Position numbers and translations under genes: made by a program. From Candidatus Atribacteria bacterium (GTDB lineage: Bacteria; Atribacterota; Phoenicimicrobiia; Phoenicimicrobiales; Phoenicimicrobiaceae), in the NCBI GenBank assembly GCA_003513845.1, contig DOTB01000055.1, positions 1 through 38,897 of the forward strand: a stretch of DNA of 38,897 nt. Reading direction: 5' to 3'. This document shows, one piece after another, positions 16,037 to 24,370 of this stretch; positions within the stretch are counted from its first letter, which is position 1, and the number at the start of each line of letters is the position of its first letter. Under the pieces are notes generated by a model, which saw only the letters and a program-made list of their open reading frames with translations, made no database searches and was not told where the DNA came from.

Positions 16037-16630
16037 TTATCCTGAAACAGTAAATTCAATAGTTACCTCAGTGGTCTTTCCAGAAAAAATATCCTTTAAA
16101 ACTAGCAGAAATTTATAATCACCCACAGGGAAGGGAGAAGTTTGAGTAAGTGTATTGGTAATAAACAGATCGGAATTTTTAGAATGTGATGTTATGTGAT
16201 AATCAAGAAAATCTTCTTGTTTGAATAATATATTATTATTTTTATCTAAGATGTAGAGGTCTTCCTTAAGGTATATTTCATAGAGGTCTTTTTTAATTTC
16301 CTTTATAGTAAAGTTTTTTGCCTCTCCATAGATAAAGAAGGTTTCTCCTTGAGCAAAAACTGCGTTTTTTCTGGGATTATACATACCAAATCCCCAAGCT
16401 TCTTCATCAGTAAATGTCACATTGACAAATTCTAAATCAGCTTTACTTCCAACTATTGACAGGGCTTCTTCTAATTGTCTTACTGCTTCATTATATTCTT
16501 CTTCCTCGATTAATTTTAAGGCCCGGTTAATATAATCTTTTTCTTCACTGGCAAAAGAAAACATAGTAAAACTGGTGATGATAAAAATTAAAACTAATCC
16601 TAAAAGTATAATTTTTTTACTTAAATTCAT
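16037..16630 (-). CDS. Secreted protein with helical hairpin and beta domain
   Basis: The 197-aa protein starts with a Sec signal peptide (MNLSKKIILLGLVLIFIITS, cleavage probably after SFA near residue 28). A TPR-like helix pair (DYINRALKLIEEEEYNEAVR) is followed by a beta-rich region with NPRKNAVFAQGETFFIYGEA and a final strand pattern typical of an immunoglobulin-like or surface-exposed domain (GKTTEVTIEFTVSG). The ribosome site AAAAAGGAGTGG supports ATG 16630. I do not recognise the family. It probably works outside the cytoplasmic membrane. Confidence 0.7.
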   Translation of the reverse strand: MNLSKKIILLGLVLIFIITSFTMFSFASEEKDYINRALKLIEEEEYNEAVRQLEEALSIVGSKADLEFVNVTFTDEEAWGFGMYNPRKNAVFAQGETFFIYGEAKNFTIKEIKKDLYEIYLKEDLYILDKNNNILFKQEDFLDYHITSHSKNSDLFITNTLTQTSPFPVGDYKFLLVLKDIFSGKTTEVTIEFTVSG

Positions 16631-16865
16631 TTATACCACTCCTTTTTTAAATTTGGTAAAATTATTTTACGCTTTTTTATTATATAATAAACTGTAAGAT
16701 AATTCAAAAAAATGAATGAGCTTATTTTATTTTCGGTAAAAGATTTGAAGTGAAATATTTTTTAAATTATAATTGGTTTAAATAAAAATAAAAAAGATTA
16801 AGATGGTTTAGGATTATTAAAACAAGCTGGTGAAATACTATTTAAAAGTATATGGAGGGAAAATA

Positions 16866-17057
16866 ATGGAATGTAATATTGAAAAAAACAAGAGAAATTG
16901 TACCTGTACTTATGAACCTTGCAGCCGAAAAGGAAAGTGTTGCGAATGTATTGTTTATCACAAGAGGATGGGTGAGCTTCCTGGTTGTCTGTTCCCACTC
17001 GAAGTGGAGAGAACTTACGACCGCTCGATTGAAAAATTTGTTGAAACTTATAAATAA
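16866..17057 (+). CDS. Small Cys-rich protein, DUF6485-like
   Basis: The 63-aa protein is [20 protein letters not shown] onward, with eight cysteines, a [13 protein letters not shown] core and an acidic-aromatic tail [13 protein letters not shown]. The cysteine spacing (CTC, C, CCEC, C) and the ending resemble DUF6485 proteins from anaerobes, which probably bind a metal or cluster. ATG 16866 is chosen because TGGAGGG lies about 8 bases upstream; an upstream in-frame ATG at 16830 has no such site. No partner gene is adjacent. Confidence 0.72.
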   Translation: MECNIEKNKRNCTCTYEPCSRKGKCCECIVYHKRMGELPGCLFPLEVERTYDRSIEKFVETYK

Positions 17058-17117
17058 GATCAGTATATATTATCGAGTATCGAGTATATAGTAAAGAAGA
17101 ATAGCGTATAGCGTATA

Positions 17118-17145
17118 GTAGGGGCGTATTGCAATACGCCCCTAC
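17118..17145. repeat. Perfect 28-bp palindromic repeat
   Basis: GTAGGGGCGTATTG/CAATACGCCCCTAC is a perfect palindrome. It follows short tandem units (TATCGAG twice, TAGCGTA twice). It belongs to a family in this window with outer GTAGGGG-like arms and differing inner cores. It separates the DUF6485-like gene from convergent lepB and could act as a bidirectional terminator. Confidence 0.75.
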
Positions 17146-17251
17146 AGTAACCGAAAACTGAGGACTTATATTTGAAATTAACGATTAGAATTAACTGGTG
17201 TTAACTGGCAAACCGGCTAATCAGGTAACTAACTAAATACTAACGACTAGT

Positions 17252-17800
17252 TTACGGTATTCTGATTCTGTTCAAGGGCCAAAAGACTACCCACGCCTTA
17301 CCCACTACATTCTTACGGGGGACAAATCCCCAATATCTACTATCACTACTATTGGGACGATTATCTCCCAAGACAAAATAGGAGTCTGGGGGGACGATGA
17401 ATGCTGGTAAATTTTCAAAAGATTTATATTTTACATAAGGTTCTTCTAATTTTTCTTCATTAAGATAAACTTCTCCATTAATGATTTCAATTTTATCTCC
17501 TGGAATTCCGATTATTCTTTTTATATAATTCCGTTTTATTCCTATAGGAGGTCTAAAAATTATTATTTCCCCTCTTTCAGGCGATTCGAAACGATAACTG
17601 ATTTTGTTAGCAACAAGTCTTTCGCTATCATGCAGGGTAGGCTCCATCGAAGCACCTCTTACTACCGTTACCTGCCCAATAAAGGTAATAATTATGAAAG
17701 CAATTATCCCCGCACTGATTACTGTTTCAAACAGTTCTCTAATCATTGACTTTTTCCTTTTTTTTGTATCCTTCTTTAAATCTTTTTCCTTTTTTTTCAT
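17252..17800 (-). CDS. lepB: Signal peptidase I
   Basis: The 182-aa membrane serine protease removes signal peptides from secreted proteins. After a lysine-rich cytoplasmic start there is one membrane anchor (about 25-45), then the catalytic RGASMEPTL with Ser51, the lysine box YIKRIIGIPGDKI with Lys94, and GDNRPNSSDSRYWGFVP. All type I boxes are present, and the length suits a Gram-positive-style single-anchor form. AAAGAGGG lies before ATG 17800. Confidence 0.95.
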   Translation of the reverse strand: MKKKEKDLKKDTKKRKKSMIRELFETVISAGIIAFIIITFIGQVTVVRGASMEPTLHDSERLVANKISYRFESPERGEIIIFRPPIGIKRNYIKRIIGIPGDKIEIINGEVYLNEEKLEEPYVKYKSFENLPAFIVPPDSYFVLGDNRPNSSDSRYWGFVPRKNVVGKAWVVFWPLNRIRIP

Positions 17801-18229
17801 TTTTACCCTCTTTCCAACAATAAATATTTTGGTTAGATTAACAAAAAATATTATAACACATTTTTTATGATTTTATAAAAATTTTATTATATTTTTGCAA
17901 TCCTTCTCTTGCTATGTATCTTATTACTAACCAAAGAAAGTATTATTAATATATAATATTTTTTCTTCTAACTACCCCACTAAAGTTTACACTAACTTAT
18001 ATTTTCTTCCCTATAGTACCTATAGATATATAGCAATGATCTTCAATTTACCAGCCATCTCTTTCCATTATAATCTATTATTACGAGCTCTGATTTTGTT
18101 GTAGGGGTCGGATTTATCCGACCCGAGTATTTTGCAATTTCTTTTCACGAGATACGAGATACGAATTTTATGTTTGCGAAGTAGCATCATTAAAGTTATA
18201 ATTAAAAAGAATTTAAGCAAAAGGAGAAG
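17801..18229. other. Intergenic region with palindrome
   Basis: No supported gene lies in this 429-bp AT-rich stretch. Next to lepB it should carry the lepB promoter, but no clear consensus stands out. At 18104-18123 there is a palindrome, GGGTCGGAT-TT-ATCCGACCC, preceded by GTAG, of the same family as at 17118. Confidence 0.6.
18104..18123. repeat. Palindromic repeat, GGGTCGGAT core
   Basis: Arms of nine bases (18104-18112 and 18115-18123) pair exactly around TT. The copy at 23752 has the same layout with GGGCGGAT/ATCCGCCC: the T-A pair is replaced by C-G, so pairing is kept. Confidence 0.7.
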
Positions 18230-18514
18230 ATAAAGATCAAGACCATTATATTTGATTTAGATGATACCTTGATTAGGACTTCCAAATTATATAACCAGGC
18301 GAGAGAAGAGTTTTCCTTTCTAATGGAAAACTTCGGCTTTAAAAAGGAAGAAGTATTAGTAAAACTTGATGAAATTGACATCAAGAATGTACATCAGTAT
18401 GGTTTTGTGAAAGAAAGATATCCCTGCTTAACCTGGAAATTTGAGGAAGAAAAGCCTATATCTGAAAATTTTTTGCAATTAAGTTCTTTAAAAGAATTAC
18501 TAAATTATCTTTAA
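18230..18514 (+). pseudogene. HAD hydrolase fragment without normal start
   Basis: The frame reads IKTIIFDLDDTLIRTSKLYN, the HAD nucleophile motif, and continues for about 90 residues through a helical cap (EVLVKLDEIDIKNVHQYGFV, KERYPCLTW) before stopping at 18514. No ATG, GTG or TTG lies before the catalytic motif: AAGGAG (18221-18226) is followed in frame only by ATA 18230 or ATC 18236, and the first TTG (18269) falls after the catalytic aspartates. The C-terminal HAD core motifs are absent. It is probably a decayed gene; use of a rare start codon is the alternative. Confidence 0.55.
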
Positions 18515-18527
18515 GGGAGGGTATTAA

Positions 18528-19454
18528 TTGTCTGAAGAATTGAAATATCCTTCTTATTTAAATTTAAATGAAAAAGAACTGGATAAAAGAATCGAAAAGG
18601 CCTATAAATTACTTTCACCTTGCCAAGTTTGTCCTCGAAATTGTAAAGTAAATCGTCTAAAAGGAGAACAAGGGTTTTGTCGCTCAGGTGAAGAAGTAAT
18701 AGTCTCTAGCTATAATGCCCACTTTGGGGAAGAGCCACCCCTGGTAGGTAATTTTGGTTCAGGTACTATATTTTTTACCAACTGTAATTTAAAGTGCGTG
18801 TATTGTCAGAATTACCCCATAAGCCAATTAGGAAATGGCAACAAAGTTAGTTTGGAAGATTTAGCTAAAATAATGCTTGCTTTACAGAAAAGAAAATGCC
18901 ATAATATAAACTTAGTTACTCCAACTCATTTTGTACCACAGATATTAAAGAGCATTAAGTCAGCCATAAAAATGAGTTTACACATTCCAATCGTTTATAA
19001 CACTAGTGGTTATGAAGCAGTGAAAACTTTAAAACTGCTTTCTGGTATTGTAGATATATATCTACCTGATGCTCGGTATGCCGATAACGAGATAGCTAAA
19101 AAATATTCATCTGCCCCCCATTATTTTGAGAAAATGAAAGAAGCACTAAAGGAGATGCATCGTCAGGTAGGGGACCTTGTAGTAAATAAGGATGGAGTAG
19201 CTCGCTCAGGATTAATTATTCGACATTTAGTCTTACCAGAAGGGTTAAGTGGAACGAGAAAGATTATGCATTTTATAGCCCGGGAAATTTCACCACATAC
19301 TTATATTAGTCTAATGGCTCAATATTTTCCAGCTTATCAGGCTAGCCAATTTCCTCCCTTATCCAGAAGAATAAATAGGGGAGAATACAGGGAAACTTTA
19401 CAGGCTTTTAAAGAAGAAGGATTAGAAAACGGGTGGTTTCAGGGGGATATTTAA
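18528..19454 (+). CDS. Radical SAM protein, PflX/COG1313-like
   Basis: The 308-aa protein has the radical SAM triad CNLKCVYC (C86, C90, C93) followed by QNYPIS, preceded by four extra cysteines (C32, C35, C39, C51 in PCQVCPRNCKVNRLKGEQG and FCRSG) that may hold another cluster or a zinc ion. This arrangement matches the PflX group, named for likeness to pyruvate formate-lyase activases but without a proven substrate. TTG 18528 is preceded by AAGGGAGGG. It is not next to a glycyl radical enzyme gene; the activase at 34032 is of another type. Confidence 0.85.
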   Translation: MSEELKYPSYLNLNEKELDKRIEKAYKLLSPCQVCPRNCKVNRLKGEQGFCRSGEEVIVSSYNAHFGEEPPLVGNFGSGTIFFTNCNLKCVYCQNYPISQLGNGNKVSLEDLAKIMLALQKRKCHNINLVTPTHFVPQILKSIKSAIKMSLHIPIVYNTSGYEAVKTLKLLSGIVDIYLPDARYADNEIAKKYSSAPHYFEKMKEALKEMHRQVGDLVVNKDGVARSGLIIRHLVLPEGLSGTRKIMHFIAREISPHTYISLMAQYFPAYQASQFPPLSRRINRGEYRETLQAFKEEGLENGWFQGDI

Positions 19455-19473
19455 AGAAAATAATTATGTATTT

Positions 19474-20355
19474 ATGAAGAAAAGAGAAGAAGTCCATATG
19501 AAAGGTATTAAAGCAGAAATATATCTATTAGGAATAGTAATTATTTGGGGGTCTACTTTTGCCATAATAAAAGATGTTCTTGACCAAATTATGCCTTTTA
19601 CTTTTTTAGCTTATCGTTTTTTATTGGCAGTTCTTATTTTAAGTGTGATATTCTGGAAAAGAATAAAAAGCATAGATAAAATAATTCTTAAAAAAGGATT
19701 CTTAATTGGAATTTTCCTCTTCCTGGGTTATGCCTTTCAGACTGTGGGTTTAAAATATACTACTGCTACTAAAGCAGGATTTATTACCGGTTTATCTGTC
19801 GTGTTAGTTCCTATAATCTCCTATCTTTTTTTCAAAGAAAAAATTAACCGAAATTCAATTATTGGGGTAGTTTTTGCTGTGGTCGGATTATGGTTTCTCA
19901 ATTATAATAGTAGCTATAATTTTAATTTGGGTGATTTTTTGGTTTTATTATGTGCAGTATCTTTTGCCATGCATATTATATCAGTAGGTTTATATACTAA
20001 AAAGATGGATTATGTCTTACTGGTTATTGTTCAATTAGCTACAGTCTTTGTATTATCCTTATTGATTGCTCTGTTTTTTGAAAGACCAGATATTCATTTA
20101 TCTTACTCTTTCAATGTATGGTGGTCGATTATATTGACTGGAGTATTTGCTACAGCTCTGGCATTTTATATGCAGAATAGATTTCAAAGATATTCCACTG
20201 CTACTAAAACTGCTATCATATTTTCTGGAGAACCACTATTTAGTGCGATATTTGCCTACCTTCTCTTAGGAGAGAAGGTAGGCCTTATTGCCTGGATAGG
20301 AGGATTTTTCATTATTTTTGGTATGATTGTATCCCAAAAAGAGGATAGGAGATAG
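19474..20355 (+). CDS. EamA/DMT-family permease
   Basis: The 293-aa protein has about ten hydrophobic helices in two repeated halves, with the family signs IIWGSTFAIIK at the start, KYTTATKAGFITGLSVVLVP in the middle, and STATKTAIIFSGEPLFSAIF near the end. Such transporters export or exchange metabolites, amino acids or drugs; the substrate cannot be read. ATG 19474 gives eight residues more than ATG 19498 (MKGIKAEIYLLG); the latter has AGAGAAGAAG upstream and may be the true start. It lies 19 bp behind the radical SAM gene. Confidence 0.85.
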   Translation: MKKREEVHMKGIKAEIYLLGIVIIWGSTFAIIKDVLDQIMPFTFLAYRFLLAVLILSVIFWKRIKSIDKIILKKGFLIGIFLFLGYAFQTVGLKYTTATKAGFITGLSVVLVPIISYLFFKEKINRNSIIGVVFAVVGLWFLNYNSSYNFNLGDFLVLLCAVSFAMHIISVGLYTKKMDYVLLVIVQLATVFVLSLLIALFFERPDIHLSYSFNVWWSIILTGVFATALAFYMQNRFQRYSTATKTAIIFSGEPLFSAIFAYLLLGEKVGLIAWIGGFFIIFGMIVSQKEDRR

Positions 20356-20382
20356 TCAGGACCTATAAGTACCTTTAATATT

Positions 20383-21801
20383 TTATTTTTTAATTTCCTC
20401 AATCAGTTTATCTACATCTTCAAGTTTTTCAGGAATTATATCAGGCATTCCCTCTTTTTTCACATATACCTTTTCCCAGAAAGGCTGACATAGTGCAGTA
20501 TATTCTTTAGAGTATTTGTCTAAATGTTTTGCACATTCAGTTATCACTGTTTGAGCATTACCATGGGTGGGATAAGGATTACATTCTTTCACGATTTCCC
20601 TTAGTACTTTGGGGTTATCGATGATCATACAGGGTAACATTAAATTATCAGAATACGGCTGTCTCGCTCTTATGGCCTTAAATAAAGGCGATGCCAGAGC
20701 CTCTCTTAAGGTGGCATTTCTTACATTATGAGTAGCACAATGGGTAAAGACGCAGGGCTCATAATCTCCTCTTACATTTACGTGTAAATATTGGCGACCT
20801 CCAGCAATACAACCATTTACGTGCATTCCGTCATTCCAGAAGTCTCCAATAAAGACAGGGTATTTACTTCTAAGATAATTAACCCTTCTCCATCCATAGA
20901 GTCTCTGTTTCGGAGTTTGCATCAGGCTTACATCAGGATTTCTGCCAATAGGAACATAGGTGAAATACCAACCAAAACTACAGCCTTTTTCTTCAACTAA
21001 TAATTTCATAAATTCTTCACTATAGACGATTTCTGTGTTATATTTAGTGGGAGTGATAGAAAAACCATAAATTATTCTTGCTTCTCTACAGTTATCCATA
21101 GCCTGCATTACCTTTTTCCAGACCCCTTTACCTCGGCGGGCATCAGTTTCTTCTTCGAACCCTTCCACACTTATCGCTGGAGCGACATTACCCAATTCTT
21201 GTAGTTTAAAAGCCATATCTTTATCTATAAAAGTTCCATTGGTGTAGACCATAAAGGCGGCATCATTATGTTTTTTATAGATGTCTAACATATCATCTCT
21301 AACAAAGGGTTCACCCCCAGAAATAACGTAAAAATAGGTACCCATTTCTTTGGCTTCAGTTATAACTCTATCTACATACTCAAGGGGGAGGTCATCTTTT
21401 TTGGAATAATCCCCGGCATAACAACCAATACATCTGAGATTACATCTCATGGTGGGGCTAATAACTATCACCGCAGGGCAAGGAATGCCTTCTTTTTTTT
21501 CAAAATTTTCTCTATTTTTGGGCCCCAGTAAAACATAATTAATCATAAAATTTAGCACCATTTTATCCCGTACATTGGGATGAAGTTCTTTTAATACTTT
21601 TTGGGCAATTAAATAAGCGGGAGCTTTATCTTCAAACATTTTTCTAACTTTACTTATTTCGGGTTTAAATTTGGGGGCGATTCTTTCTGCTGCATAGGTC
21701 ATTCGGATAAGATTCTCATCAGAGGTGTTACTAAGGGCTTTCATAATCAAATTTACGGTCTGTTTGGTAGTGTAATTTTTGAGTTTTTCCATGTAATCCA
21801 T
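20383..21801 (-). CDS. Radical SAM/SPASM-like enzyme linked to a membrane HTH protein
   Basis: The 472-aa protein has an N-terminal helical region (1-105), a radical SAM core with CNLRCIGCYAG (C120, C124, C127) and YVISGGEPFVRDD, and a C-terminal part rich in cysteines (NGCIAGGRQYLHVNVRGDYE, then PCVFTHCATHN, and later single Cys) that could bind extra Fe-S clusters. The first half resembles HpnH- and SPASM-type enzymes. A strong ribosome site GGGAGGAGA precedes ATG 21801. It lies 28 bp after the membrane HTH gene and is surely cotranscribed. The substrate is unknown; peptide or lipid modification are options. Confidence 0.82.
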   Translation of the reverse strand: MDYMEKLKNYTTKQTVNLIMKALSNTSDENLIRMTYAAERIAPKFKPEISKVRKMFEDKAPAYLIAQKVLKELHPNVRDKMVLNFMINYVLLGPKNRENFEKKEGIPCPAVIVISPTMRCNLRCIGCYAGDYSKKDDLPLEYVDRVITEAKEMGTYFYVISGGEPFVRDDMLDIYKKHNDAAFMVYTNGTFIDKDMAFKLQELGNVAPAISVEGFEEETDARRGKGVWKKVMQAMDNCREARIIYGFSITPTKYNTEIVYSEEFMKLLVEEKGCSFGWYFTYVPIGRNPDVSLMQTPKQRLYGWRRVNYLRSKYPVFIGDFWNDGMHVNGCIAGGRQYLHVNVRGDYEPCVFTHCATHNVRNATLREALASPLFKAIRARQPYSDNLMLPCMIIDNPKVLREIVKECNPYPTHGNAQTVITECAKHLDKYSKEYTALCQPFWEKVYVKKEGMPDIIPEKLEDVDKLIEEIKK

Positions 21802-21829
21802 GATATTCTCCTCCCATAATTAAAGAATT

Positions 21830-22603
21830 CTAAAATTTTATAAAATATTTATTTTTGTTTTTTTTATGTATTTCATCTAAGGTATCTTTTAAGAATTCCA
21901 ATAATGATTTTTGCTCTTTTTCATCCATTTGAGAAACATATTGATTATAGGTTTGAATGTAATCTACATATTCATCCAGATTGTTATTTGAACCAGTTAT
22001 ATAGTCTGGAATTTTATTGATATATTTGGTTAGAACACCCAAACACATTCCCACAAAGACAACTAAAGCTAATTCAATATAAGTATCGGTTGTATTGGCG
22101 GGAATAACCTGGCTTAATAATTTTATTTCAGCTATACCTTCAGTTATTTTTTTAATGAGAAGGATTAAGATAAGCAATAGACAAGCACAGAAAATTAAAG
22201 GAGATTTGGTTTGCAAGGCTTCTTTAAGCAGGTCTTTCAGGGTAAATTTTTCTTTGAGTTCATCAAATTTTTGGATAATTTCTTTTTTTAATTTATTTAG
22301 CTCAGCTACTTTGGTAGGGAGTGTTCTTGGGGGAAGATTAGAGATGGCATATCCTTTTTTAGTAGGAAAGAAAGTAATAGTAGAACGGCCCAATTTTCCC
22401 CAATTATAGTTATCTGATTCCGGAATCAGGTATTCTACTTCTACGAGTCCGTTTTTGTGGAGTAATTGTAGAATATCGTAAGCAGTCCATTTACTTACTC
22501 CCATTTTTCGAGCTACTTCAGAATAATGAATGGGAGAGCCTTTCTCTTGGTATAAATCTATCAAAGTTTCTAAAAATTCTCTTTGTCTTTTAGTTATATT
22601 CAT
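21830..22603 (-). CDS. Membrane-anchored winged-helix regulator
   Basis: The 257-aa protein starts with a LexA/MarR-like winged helix (MNITKRQREFLETLIDLYQE, then SEVARKMGVSKWTAYDILQL) at about 1-60, followed by a wing and linker (GRSTITFFPTKKGYAIS), a coiled-coil-prone helix (100-130), and two membrane helices (about 135-151 and 175-193). The C-terminus (YVDYIQTYNQYVSQMDEKEQ and on) is soluble. There is no LexA protease domain. A GGGAGA site precedes ATG 22603. The architecture suggests a DNA-binding protein held at the membrane that senses an envelope signal and controls the downstream radical SAM gene. Confidence 0.75.
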   Translation of the reverse strand: MNITKRQREFLETLIDLYQEKGSPIHYSEVARKMGVSKWTAYDILQLLHKNGLVEVEYLIPESDNYNWGKLGRSTITFFPTKKGYAISNLPPRTLPTKVAELNKLKKEIIQKFDELKEKFTLKDLLKEALQTKSPLIFCACLLLILILLIKKITEGIAEIKLLSQVIPANTTDTYIELALVVFVGMCLGVLTKYINKIPDYITGSNNNLDEYVDYIQTYNQYVSQMDEKEQKSLLEFLKDTLDEIHKKNKNKYFIKF

Positions 22604-22750
22604 AAAAATCTCCCAAAAGACCCAAAAAGTAATTTAAAAAAAATTTAATTTTGCAAATTAATTATATCACTTTAAAATGATTTTGCAAGTTTTTTTATGA
22701 TATTTTTTTTATACCCGGTCAGTGCAAAATTTAGTGGGGCAAAAAAGATT

Positions 22751-22778
22751 TTGGTATTATGATAAAAAGTATTATAAT
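22751..22778 (+). promoter_or_regulatory. Candidate promoter for the acidic peptide/nitroreductase
   Basis: TTGGTA (22751-22756) and TATAAT (22773-22778) are 16 bp apart. The -35 deviates from consensus. It would serve the 44-aa acidic gene and the broken nitroreductase. Confidence 0.4.
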
Positions 22779-22865
22779 TGTATAGAATAATCCTTTTTTC
22801 TTAAAAGAGAGAATAGAAAATAAGATATGAAAATTAGTAATAAATAAAAAAGGAGAAAAGTTAAG

Positions 22866-23000
22866 ATGAAAAAGGATAAAGAAAATTTGGAAAGTTCCGA
22901 AGCCAAGGATGAATTAAAAGAATTAGATAATCTGGAAGATTCGTTGGAAACAGAAGATTTGGAAAAATTAGATAAAGAATCAAAAGAGTACTATAGATAA
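22866..23000 (+). CDS. Small acidic peptide, 44 aa
   Basis: ATG 22866 follows a good ribosome site (AAAAAGGAG, about 10 bases upstream) and opens a 44-codon frame ending at TAA 22998-23000. The peptide is highly charged: MKKDKENLESSEAKDELKEL followed by repeated Leu-Glu/Asp units, predicted as an amphipathic helix. There is no membrane helix or cysteine. I do not recognise a family. The ribosome site and steady codon pattern support expression, but the length leaves doubt. Confidence 0.5.
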   Translation: MKKDKENLESSEAKDELKELDNLEDSLETEDLEKLDKESKEYYR

Positions 23001-23022
23001 AGATGATGTTTCACCTTTTGAA

Positions 23023-23075
23023 GTAGAGGTCGGATTCATCCGACCCAAAACGGGTTCGATGAATCGAACCTCTAC
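23023..23075. repeat. Composite double-hairpin repeat
   Basis: Outer arms GTAGA (23023-23027) and TCTAC (23071-23075) enclose two separate palindromes: GGTCGGAT-TC-ATCCGACC (23028-23045) and GGTTCGAT-GA-ATCGAACC (23053-23070). The whole folds as a three-way structure. It lies between the acidic peptide and the nitroreductase. Confidence 0.75.
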
Positions 23076-23125
23076 AGGGCAGATAAAGTGGTGGTATTTT
23101 AATAATTTTTAAAGGAGGAAATAAG

Positions 23126-23635
23126 ATGATTTTAGAAGCAATTAAAAAAAGACAGAGTGTTAGGAGTTATCAAGATAAAGAAATTCCCAAAGAAATGTTA
23201 TAAGAAATATTAGAGGCTGGCAGATTAGCTCCTTCAGCAAAAAATACTCAATCCTGGAAATTTATTGTAGTAAAGGATAAGGAATTAAGAAAAAAATTGG
23301 TTCCAGCTTGCAAGAACCAGAAATTTATAGGAGAAGCCCCAGTAGTGATAGCCGGTTGTGGAACCAATATTGAATATATAATGAGTAATGGTGAACACAC
23401 TTATCCTATCGATTTAGCTATTGTCCTTGACCATATGAGCCTCCAGGCTGCTTCTTTAGGATTAGGAACTTGCTGGATCGGCGCTTTCTATCAGGATCAA
23501 GTGAAAGAAATATTAGGTATTCCAAAAGAAGTGAGAGTAGTGGCCTTAATGACAGTAGGATATCCTAAAAAATTAGGACCCAAGACCGAGAGAAAACCTT
23601 TGTCAGAGATTGTCTGTTACGATAGATATGTTTAA
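23126..23635 (+). pseudogene. Nitroreductase, interrupted by one TAA
   Basis: AAAGGAGGAAATAAG precedes ATG 23126, which opens the nitroreductase start MILEAIKKRQSVRSYQDKEI. Codon 26 is TAA (23201-23203), and the same frame continues with EILEAGRLAPSAKNTQSWKF, the family FMN-binding region, then AIVLDHMSLQAASLGLGTCW and a normal end at 23635. Apart from that codon the 169-residue sequence looks intact and typical of small NAD(P)H:FMN nitroreductases. A TTG at 23300 or later could start only a fragment. It is a recent pseudogene, or an assembly error at one base. Confidence 0.85.
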
Positions 23636-23751
23636 TAAATTTTGTTAGGGAACGGACAATTATCCTATGATAAAATTTGCTTATAATTTATATAAGCATA
23701 GCGTTGTTATGCTGAATTTTTTAGTCAATTGTTCTTAGTTTTTTGTGTAGG

Positions 23752-23769
23752 GGGCGGATTTATCCGCCC
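23752..23769. repeat. Palindromic repeat, GGGCGGAT core
   Basis: GGGCGGAT-TT-ATCCGCCC, preceded by GTGTAGG. It lies between the nitroreductase pseudogene and the convergent PCC-domain gene and may end both transcripts. Confidence 0.7.
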
Positions 23770-23797
23770 TAAAGCATTAACTAATATTTTTAAATTC

Positions 23798-24217
23798 TTA
23801 ATCAGATAAAAGATTTAATCCTATTTCTTTATCAAATTTTCTTTCTAATATACCCTTAATTTCTTCAATTATGATTTCTCCGGTTCCACTAATAATTGAA
23901 GAAGTAAGATGCCCTCCATAAGCATTATATTTAGAATCTGCTAAACTAATATGGAGATGAAGATATAGTTCTCCGTTCATGGTGGAGATATTTCCAGATA
24001 AATTAGTAATTTCGTATTCTCCTATCAATTCCTGGGATTGAAATTGTTTATTCTTTGTATTAAAAAGTCCGATAATTACTCTATCAGTAGCTCCAATCCC
24101 ACTAATTATACCCAGTTTTATCTTTTTATCTTCACAGAATTTCCTTAAGGTCTGAACAATCTCTTCTCCTCTATCAATTCTTACTATCCATTTGTTCCCT
24201 AATTTTTTGTATTTCAT
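23798..24217 (-). CDS. PCC/DUF296-domain protein
   Basis: The 139-aa protein is a stand-alone PCC domain (plants and prokaryotes conserved): it starts with a strand-rich LGNKWIVRIDRGEEIVQTLR, then LGIISGIGATDRVIIGLFN and the conserved histidine segment LYLHLHISLADSKYNAYGGH (107-126 region). Prokaryotic members form trimers and may bind DNA or a metal. The ribosome site AGGAGGAAAAA precedes ATG 24217. There is no operon partner. Confidence 0.85.
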   Translation of the reverse strand: MKYKKLGNKWIVRIDRGEEIVQTLRKFCEDKKIKLGIISGIGATDRVIIGLFNTKNKQFQSQELIGEYEITNLSGNISTMNGELYLHLHISLADSKYNAYGGHLTSSIISGTGEIIIEEIKGILERKFDKEIGLNLLSD

Positions 24218-24323
24218 ATTTTTCCTCCTATTTTGATAAATTCACCAATTTGCTAATTTATCGGTAAATTGGTTAACTGGTTTACCGGTTTCTGTAAGTG
24301 TCGAATTTATACTCCACGTATTT

Positions 24324-24348
24324 AATGGGCTCGATGAATCGAATCCCC
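24324..24348. repeat. Degenerate palindromic repeat
   Basis: TTAATGGGCTCGATGAATCGAATCCCC is an imperfect copy of the palindrome family. It is followed by ACTCATTACTTATCACTCATTACAG tandem-like sequence and preceded by repeated TTTACCGGTTT/AATTGGTTAACTGG units (24240-24300). Confidence 0.5.
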
Positions 24349-24370
24349 AAAACTCATTACTTATCACTCA

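Noticed and set aside
343..23635. Possible stop-codon recoding: three otherwise intact frames contain TAA or TAG (433, 752, 23201)
   Set aside because: Both TAA and TAG end many intact genes here at the expected length (for example mrfB and radC end in TAA, while nearby genes use TGA), and the other broken genes show frameshifts. Ordinary gene decay or isolated base errors explain this better.
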